From Neogale vison (Eukaryota > Chordata > Mammalia > Carnivora > Mustelidae), in contig NC_058096.1 in NCBI RefSeq assembly GCF_020171115.1, positions 160,006,501 through 160,070,500 of the forward strand: 64,000 bases of DNA, given 5' to 3'. A model generated the notes under the pieces. The model had not been told where the DNA came from, ran no database searches, and saw only the letters and a program-made list of their open reading frames with translations. Positions 56,361-64,000 of this stretch are shown here, in pieces. Made by a program: the position numbers and the translations under genes. Position 1 is the stretch's first letter; each line of letters starts with the position of its first letter.

Positions 56361-56585
56361 TCTTCCAGTTGTGAGACCTTTGTGGTTTCTTGCCTGGCAT
56401 TTAAATTTTATTTCTCTGAAAGTCCTTGTTCAAATACTATGTCTTCAATAAATTCTTCCTCTTCCCTAACACCTTATTTGCTTTTCCCCCTGGATTTCCA
56501 AACACTTTATTTGCTTTTTTCACATAGTCCTTATATTTGTCATCCTGAGGATATTTTTATTGTTTTTATGACTTTTTGATGGGTG
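56361..56585 (+). repeat. Possible L2 3' fragment
   Basis: 'atttctctgaaagtccttgt' with 'aataaattcttcctcttccc' and 'cacatagtccttatatttgt' fits the LINE2 3' end loosely. Confidence 0.4.
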
Positions 56586-56727
56586 GTATAACTGGGTAGA
56601 AATTCTGAAAGGAAAGTTACTTGTTCTTTTCTGACTAAAGATAGACGAGTCTCTTATCTAATAATATTATAGGACCATATGCCTCAAAAAATTTTCAAAT
56701 TTATATTCAATTTGAGAATAATAAGAC

Positions 56728-56985
56728 AAATCATGATGATAATTGTAACAGATAGCATTTAGTAAGTTCTTACTCAGATTGGCATCTTGGCAACTATAAC
56801 ATACAGGGATTCTCCTATTTACTCATTGCAAAATCATATGCTGCTGATAGTATCTTTATCTCTATGGTCAACAAAACTGTCAGAAAGAGGCAAAAGACTT
56901 ACCCCAAATCTGATAAGTAGTGATAATGCAGCTTGCATCTAGATATTTTGTACTCCAAAGCCCACATTTTTTGGTGTGATTTAAC
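56728..56985 (+). repeat. Probable MIR
   Basis: 'taacagatagcatttagtaa', then 'attctcctatttactcattg', 'gtatctttatctctatggtc' and 'aaaagacttaccccaaatct' keep the MIR order. Confidence 0.5.
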
Positions 56986-57599
56986 CTTTTCATTTTACTA
57001 AGACAGGATTATTTGAGAACTGAGTAAAAGTAGGATATGACTAAATAAATATCCCTCATTTAATAGGTTATATATTTATATTAATATAATTTCATTGTTA
57101 ATTTAAACATAAGGAAATGAGTAATTGCAAATTCAAGAACTGTAAACAAAGAATGGTTTTGAAATTAATAATTACTTCTTCCTGGGATATTGCGGCATTA
57201 GCCAGGAGTTTCTAAAACATGAGTTTCAGCCTGAACTTGTCTTCCTTTCTTTATTCCATGGTTCAGTAACATTCTCTGATCTGTGTGGGCTGATGTCTTG
57301 TGCTGACTAATGCTAGCCCAAAAGAAAGTTTTAAAACTCCTTCAGCCACAGCTATTGTGCTCATTTCAGGTGAAACAAATCTTAGGTAGAATTACTTGGT
57401 TAAAGAAAAGAATCTTCACAAAGAATTTGTATGGCATGTGATATATCTGATCATATTTATTACTACACATAGTTCTGCAAAAGATGGTTCCCTAATTGTG
57501 TAAGGGTTTTGATTTGGTTGGTCGCTTGTGAATTCCTAAACCACACCTTACTTGAGAATACCCACCTTAATTTTGCAGGAAAGAAAAACACCTTCTGGA
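56986..57599. other. Unassigned sequence
   Basis: Nothing recognised. Confidence 0.4.
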
Positions 57600-57850
57600 G
57601 CCATTGCTTCTGAAGCATGCCTTCAGAATTTTCTATTGCTACAATGACAATTCTCCTCTTGCTGAAGTAGGTGGAGCTAAAGCATTAATTTGTGATTTTT
57701 TAACACTTATTTATATGGGTAAACTTTTTATCTCTGTATACTTTCCCAATAGATGTTACCCTCTGAAGGCAAGGACTTGTTTTTAAATCTGTGTGCTCCC
57801 TGCTCCCTTTGTTTTTCACCACCAACACCTATTGTTCTGTTTACCATTTT
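57600..57850 (+). repeat. Possible L2 fragment
   Basis: 'accctctgaaggcaaggact' followed by 'tgtttttaaatctgtgtgct' is the kind of sequence found near L2 3' ends. Weak. Confidence 0.3.
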
Positions 57851-59459
57851 CTGTATGTACTTAATTGTTGTGGTTTTTCTGAGTATGAACTCAAGAAATG
57901 TGGGGATGTTTCAGAAGTTTTGGTCTAGATCTAAGTAGATGATTCTAGGGAAAGTTTGTGATTTAAACTGAGTTTCAAAACACCTAATGATTTTAAAAAT
58001 CTTATGATAATTACTTACTCTCTTTTGGGGCCATTTTGTGCACATATATGTGTGTGTGTGTGATATGGTGTATGGTGTAACTAAATATGTAGATACCTAG
58101 TACATTATTTATAGTACTCTCTAGGTATGCTCCAGAGCAACCGGATTTTATACTAATTCTTTTAAAATCTAGATTTTTTTTTTAACTAGGAGTAAATGTA
58201 ACAAGTTAAACTTGTCAGTATTTCATAATGTGTGTGTGTGTGTGTGTGTGTGTGTATTTGAATGCATCATGAAATCTCTGAAAAAAAGTACTATATACAA
58301 TTACTGTGAAAAAATTAAAGTTTGAAAAAACTACAATAATTGGGGAGCTTTTCAACTACTTTCTATATAATGGTGGTTCTCAAATACATAAAAATGGATT
58401 CATTGTTGAATATTGTGTTGAGTTTTTAAAAAAATTTCCTAACAACTGAAGCTGAATTTTATAGAGTCTTAAAGGCTTTAGAGAATTCAGTTGAGAGATG
58501 AGACCCAGCAAGGAACAATGTGGGATTTCATAATACATGACATTCCAAGATCATTAAGTTTTCATTGGAGAATTAAACATTAACCAACAAACCTGAAGGT
58601 AAACTGTGAGGAATGGAAGAAGCCACTGTCGCTCTTCTATTTTAAGAGTATTCTCTAACAAGACATTAGGATTTGAAATGCTTTAATTTAGATGGTCTTG
58701 TTAGTCACTGGAGATATCAAATACCAAATGCTAATTAGATCATAAGTTATAATAACTAGCTAGATGGAAATGCCAAAATATTAAAGGTTATTTAGTCATC
58801 TAGAAATGAGAATTTTCCCCAGAAGACACACAGTATATACTCCTTTTCCACCAGAAGGTTTGAATTTAGAATGGTTTAAATTACAAGACTAGTTGCCTAG
58901 TAAGAAAACTGCTATATACAATCATAAATATCCAGCATGGCAAGTGATTATGACAACAATTGATATTTATCTCAGAGGAGGTTACTATTATTAACATACG
59001 TATTTATTTATATATTACTTTAAATATAAAAAATTAATCCAGATAAATATATAGGCATATATAGGTCAATAAGTGAAGGAGGAATTTTTAAAAAAATTTA
59101 AAAATTTTTATTCATTTCAATTAGCTATTGTAATGTCAAGTGACTACAGATAAATTTTACAGAAACTAGGATTCCCTGATGCCTCTAATCAGTATTATCT
59201 AAAAGTCATTTTAATAAACAGAACTTATAAACATAGGTACACTTATATTATTCTTTAGAAGGCTATTTTACCTTCTGAAATGTATACTCCTATTATATAG
59301 TAAATACTTTTAGTAGGAAATCTGTAGGCTTCTGATTTAATATAGTCATCAATGCCTTGAATGTAACTATCTTCTACGTTAAATTCCAACTGAAATGTGT
59401 GTGCTTGTGTGTGCACATGTGCCTTCATGCTAGAAAAAAAAGTGAATGATGGCATTATT
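57851..59459. other. Unassigned, with (TG)n runs
   Basis: TG runs at 58046-58061 and 58230-58256; no transposon or gene recognised in 1.6 kb. Confidence 0.4.
58230..58256. repeat. (TG)n microsatellite
   Basis: About 13 uninterrupted TG units. Confidence 0.95.
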
Positions 59460-59645
59460 TGAAGTAACTCAGCTTATTAGGTGTGAAACCTAGCACAAGA
59501 AAAGTATACCTAACTTCTTTAAATCTCAATTCCTCATCTGTAAAATAAGGACCATATTATTTTGTCAAATCATTGTTATAAGAATTAATGTGGTAATGCA
59601 TGCTAAGAACAAATATAGTAATGATTCACTGTTATTATTTGTATT
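59460..59645 (+). repeat. MIR
   Basis: 'ctcaattcctcatctgtaaa' followed by 'ataaggaccatatta', 'gttataagaattaatgtggt' and 'atgctaagaac' is a clear MIR 3' half. Confidence 0.7.
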
Positions 59646-62600
59646 TAATCATCATTATTATTCATAGCCTAATACTTCAGTAATTTTTCTTTGCAAATTA
59701 TAATTGAGGAAGTAGATTTTAAAGGATCTAGTCTTCATAGCAACTAACAAACACTAAAGAAAAACAAAAACAGAAACAGAAACAATGCATAGGCATGAAA
59801 TAAGAGGCATAATAGCAGAATCATATCAATTGTCTAGTTTTTCACCTCTAAGGTCCAAACCCTGAAGAGAAGAGTGTGTCATTCCAGTCTAAGTCTGGGG
59901 ACAGGAAAACTCTCAAACAATCCTGCTTTGTAAGTATAAAATTGGTGCACATAGAATGGCATGTTATGAATCCTCTGTCACCTAACAATCAAGCTGGAGG
60001 AAGTAATCAGTAGTACACCCACCTAAGAAAACTATTGCTCCCCTGTCTCAGAACTGCCAACTCAAAATTAGCATATAAACCATGCAGCCCTGATGGGAAG
60101 TTCCTATATTCCATGAGAAGGAGAAACAGGTGAAAAACAATTGTAAAGTCATTAATCTAAAACAACCCTACACCCCAAAAGACCATCTGGCATTACAAGC
60201 TATTGCAATCAATACAGAAGTTGAGAGAAAAATTTGATACAACTACTGAAATTTGGGAAGTACAATAGAGAACTAAATATAATACTCATTTTTAACTTAA
60301 CTTTTAAGTAGGCAGGAACATTGCTGCAAAGGGCTTATGGTGAGATTATCAAAAGTTAACTGATAACTATAGCAAATGTGGAAAAGTCAATGTTATGAAC
60401 AACAATGAAAATGAGAGTATGTGCAGGTTTTGTTGTCTGGATATTTCCATTCTTCCTTTTGTTTTTGTTTGCTCTATTTTGTTTTTCTCCAACTTGCACT
60501 TTTGTCTTTTCCTCTTGCAATATATCCAACGGGCATCTGATCAATTCTTTTTTTAAAAAATTTCTTCTGCTTGAAATATGTGAATTTGTTTCTATATTGA
60601 TCATGACCCTAATTGAAACACTACTTGGTACCAGGAAGTAGATTTTCAAAGATGGGATACCGATTAGATAATGAAATGACAGAATATAAATCCAAGCATG
60701 ACCCAGTCATCATTAGAAAATGGGATACTAGGGTAATTCACAACATGCAATAACATAACATAATTAACATAACATAATTAAATTGTCACCTGTGTACATT
60801 TGACATAAAGTGCACATTGAGGAAAAGCTATGATACCAACCACTAGTTATCCTCATTTCTTAAAATATTTTGACCACAAGTTTTTTTTGTGATAGTCTTT
60901 TGTACCTGGTTAATGAAAAAGTTTATAAAAAGGCAGTAATAAGAATGAGCTCAAAGTGTAGTCAGAAAACTACAGAGCTTCTATGGAATCCTCCAAATAA
61001 TATCATATTCATAGTTCACACAGTGCACATATGGCTAAAAATCTGACCACAAGTTTTATAGTGCATGTTTAAATTTTAAGTACCTGTTGAATTCACAGGC
61101 TCATGAGTCTCATATGTGAAAATTGTGGCACTGATTGAGAAGATTTAGAAAGGGAATATTTGAATCCCCAAATCCCCCTTGAGCCCCCCTCATCATGTCT
61201 GAATTAAATAGCCTTCTCTTCTGTGATAACCTTGTGCGAAGCAAATAATAATTGTGCGAAGCAAAGAGGTGTCTATTCTTCTCACAGTGAAACTCTGGCA
61301 CCCATCATTGTCTTCAGATTCTAATCTGAGGCAGATTCTAGCAAACCCAAGAGGGAAATATACAAAATATGTACTTAAAAGAATTTAAATATCAAAAGAA
61401 TTACAAAAGTATGTAGAAATTTGGGGTATATGTTTGCAAATATATTCTAAGACACTATGTCCAAGAAGATATAATGCTGGATTGGGATGAATATACAGAA
61501 ATAGGATTACATATTAGAGATTTTTAAGATAAATGTTAGCTATACAGTTGGAAATGCGTCTAACAGTTTGCTTAGTTGACTAAAAAATGCTTTCCTACAT
61601 TAAAAGAAAAAGGGAATGCCACGATTTCTGTGATGGTGGGGGAAGAAAGGCAGACAGGAAGTGGGAAGATTGGAGGAGGGAGAAGAGGAATTGGGAGAGA
61701 GACAGAGAAAGGAATATCAAGATTCAGGATAATAGAAATTTTAGAGAGAATTTATTTTATGAGACCTACATACCCATCTGCCCAACATTTCCCACAGGAA
61801 GATTCTGAGGATCCTCCCTTAACAAAAGTACTAAAAAGTGCATTAACAAAAGGAACACCAACATATTTGTAAATCACTGTGGGGCTTATCTTCTGTAGAC
61901 TGGGGATAATGTTAGGAGATACTGATACACGGATGGAATCCAGGAGTGCCAGAGGCCTCGGGTAGCTTTTAACTGGTAGATACACCATAGGGTGAAGGAC
62001 AGGTGCAGTTTGCTCAACCTGAAGGGATTATTAGCATTAGCTAGTTGATTATAGTGTCCTAAGAACCAAGAGCTGAACCTGAAAACAAAGAAATATATAG
62101 TGCTCCCTATATAGTACTTGGTTTCAAAATCCTCCCTCCTAAACATTTTTGGATCTAAAATAGGAAATAAGTATATTAAACTGAAGCACTGTTAAAAAGA
62201 TAGCTTTACTTTCAAGCTCCTGTTTGTTTTGTATCACAAGCTGGTGCGATTTCTATAGCTCTTATTACACACATAAGAATACGGCTGTGATACACACTTC
62301 CCTCCAGATCTTTCACAGGACTCCGACATCTCAGTGTTAAAGCATGAATGCAACCTCTCTACTGGAATGCACAATCAAGATAACTGTCAAAAACTTTGGA
62401 GAACCTGGAGAAAATTACTTGCTTTTATCTATAAAGAAGAGATTAATTTATATTTCATATCAATACATTTGAACGTATAAGAGTAGAGATCTGTCCCATA
62501 AAAAAACACAAAGGTATAGGCTGAAGTCAACTCTTTATCACACATTTTCAGGATCACTGAGCTTCTTCTGAGACATGATCTGAATCAAATTCAGAGATTA

Positions 62601-62654
62601 TAGGCATTGTTTAAATTCAAACAGATCCAGATGTATTTATTTGAAGTATATATA
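59646..62654. other. Unassigned, 3 kb without recognised transposons
   Basis: Small simple features only: 'cataacataattaa' repeated at 60751-60781, a 20 bp near-tandem duplication at 61232-61267 (ttgtgcgaagcaaa twice), and a purine-rich stretch at 61640-61720. The 97-codon (60356-60649, minus) and 98-codon (61576-61872, plus) open frames have no family resemblance and no coding support. Confidence 0.4.
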
Positions 62655-62840
62655 CATTTTAAAGATTTTATTTATTTGACAGAAAGAAATCACCAGTAGG
62701 CAGAGAGGCAGGCCTGGGCAGGGAGGAAGCAGGCTCCCTGCTGAGCAGAGAACCTGATGCAGGGCTCAATCCCAGGATCCTGAGATCATGACCTGAGCTG
62801 AAGGCAGAGGCTTTAACCCACTGAGCTACCCAGATGCCCA
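62655..62840 (-). mobile_element. CAN-SINE (SINEC), mustelid type
   Basis: 'aaagattttatttatttgac', 'aaatcaccagtaggcagaga', 'tgctgagcagagaacctgat', and a worn head complement 'gagctacccagatgccc'. The flanks share only 'agtatat', so the target duplication is not well preserved. Confidence 0.92.
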
Positions 62841-63739
62841 GAGTATATTTTTCAAAAGCCAATTGTGTGTAGGTACCCTTTTCTCTTTGATTCTCAAGTA
62901 ATACTCTTGCTCATTTCTTTTGAGTCTTCTTATTTGCTTCTCAACTTTTATGTAGATGTAATTTTTTGTTTTGTTTTTGTTTTTACTTTTGGACGCCAGT
63001 CAGAAAATACCACAAAATGATCCTTTTTTGGACTTGTTTTAATAAAACACTTGACTCCCATGTCTAAAACAAAATAAAACGTGCTAAACAATGTACCAAA
63101 CCACATACAATATGTGTAAATACATGTAATACTTTACAATGCATGTAAGCATCCCACAACCTCAAAGTCCAGAATACTTCTTTTCCACTCAATCAATTCC
63201 TAATTCTAGAAAGGAAATACAAAATAATAATAAAATAAAGTAAAATAAAATAAAATAAAACATCAGAGTAACCAAAAACACGAACTTCTCAAGTCATCAA
63301 CACCCAATTTCTCATAGTAGTAAAGTAGTAAGAAGCAGTTCTTCCCTTTTCCCTCACTTAATCACTCATTATCTTTTGAAATAACATATTCTGTGTGTGA
63401 GTGTGTATGTGTGTATATGTATACAAATATATATGTGTACATATTTCAGAGACTATAAAATTCATCTTGTAAATATATAAAATTATTAAGATAAAACCAC
63501 CTGGGTAGCTTAAGTCTATATATACTTTATATGAAGAAACAGGGGATATGTAAATGTGTAAATTTATGTTAATGTGTACCAATCATATCTATAAACAAAT
63601 AGCTTTTAAGTATATCTATGGTCAAGTAGATAAAACAAAAGAGAATTATTTATTATAGCAACTGCTATTGTCTATATGGCAGACATTATATGTAAATATC
63701 TATCTCTATGTATATATGTGTTTGTCTCAGTCTTAAAGA
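62841..63739. other. Unassigned, with simple repeats
   Basis: (TAAAA)n at 63225-63261 and a TG/TATG run at 63391-63437. No transposon or gene recognised. Confidence 0.45.
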
Positions 63740-63960
63740 TATATTTATTGAGCCCATAATTTTCACCATGTGACAGACTATTTTAAGTCATCTTTGAAAG
63801 ATAAGGATGAATAGAGTACCCATCAGTCTTGTGCTCAAAGAGTTCAGATGCAATGAAAGGTAAGGGATTGGGGAAGGTCAAACAGAGAAAAAAAATTACA
63901 GTACAGTAATTGTTGTGAGCATAGAAATTGGAATAATAGAGTGCTTGCAGCACAATAGAA
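63740..63960 (+). repeat. Possible head of an old unclassified mammalian repeat
   Basis: 'atatttattgagcccataat' followed by 'caccatgtgacagac' and 'gtgctcaaagagttcag' resembles the start of the common old repeat whose later part may be at 11840 and 44690. Low certainty. Confidence 0.3.
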
Positions 63961-64000
63961 GAATACATGTCCAATCCTAAAGGGATCAAAAATAGCCTCA

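Noticed and set aside
1..64000. A hidden gene cluster or undescribed molecular system
   Set aside because: Both strands were read for coding runs, RNA genes and ordered modules; everything with clear identity is transposon or simple sequence, and the remainder shows no coding organisation.

Overview
This window is a gene-free stretch of AT-rich nuclear DNA from a carnivoran mammal. The diagnostic signal is 18 copies of the tRNA-derived carnivore SINE (CAN-SINE/SINEC), whose heads read 'gcctgggtggctcag' or its complement. Most of the sharper copies end in the 'cacaagtaggcagagaggcagg' type of tail (read on the opposite strand), which I associate with mustelids (mink, ferret, otter) rather than dog, cat, bear or seal. 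Carnivore-type L1 elements and older mammalian repeats (L2, MIR, MLT1-like LTR, ERVL/MaLR internal sequence) make up most of the rest. The mustelid assignment is an inference from the SINE type and was not tested by alignment. I find no protein-coding gene, exon with convincing coding signature, tRNA, rRNA or CpG island. The longest open frames run across repeats and microsatellites and are best read as chance or as transposon relics.

Layout. 1-6.2 kb: a nearly full-length but dead L1 (+), entered inside its 5' UTR. It has a broken ORF1, a broken ORF2, a ~1.2 kb internal deletion, and a 318 bp AT-rich palindrome inside ORF2. 6.2-9.2 kb: three older L1 pieces. 9.6-11.5 kb: internal sequence of an ancient ERVL/MaLR-class endogenous retrovirus, with an integrase-like segment. 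12.8-17 kb: MIR, LTR and L1 fragments, including two 5'-inverted (twin-primed) L1 insertions in opposite orientation about 220 bp apart, and a nested L1-in-L1. 17-32 kb: mostly unassigned sequence with MIRs, L2s, an old L1 at 20.9-21.9 kb, the first SINEs, a GGAATATA minisatellite, and a MIR whose core has been triplicated around a 92 bp almost perfect palindrome. 32-38 kb: SINEs and a second L1 (+) whose 5' UTR and start of ORF1 are fused directly to its 3' UTR. 39-43 kb: a long L2, an MLT1-like LTR split by a SINE, and a third 5'-inverted L1 split by a SINE. 43-52 kb: mostly unassigned, with SINEs, a 230 bp CCT/CTT polypyrimidine tract and a ~60 bp L1 micro-insertion. 52.5-54.5 kb: an old L1 3' region cut by a younger L1 and an old SINE. 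54.5-64 kb: mainly unassigned, with two SINEs, MIR and L2 remnants.

There is no operon-like or system-level organisation. The interest lies in DNA structure and retrotransposition history: long palindromes, microhomology-joined L1 deletions, twin priming, nested insertions with intact target-site duplications, and one RFX X-box-like palindrome in otherwise unique sequence. I did not find evidence of a new biological system.
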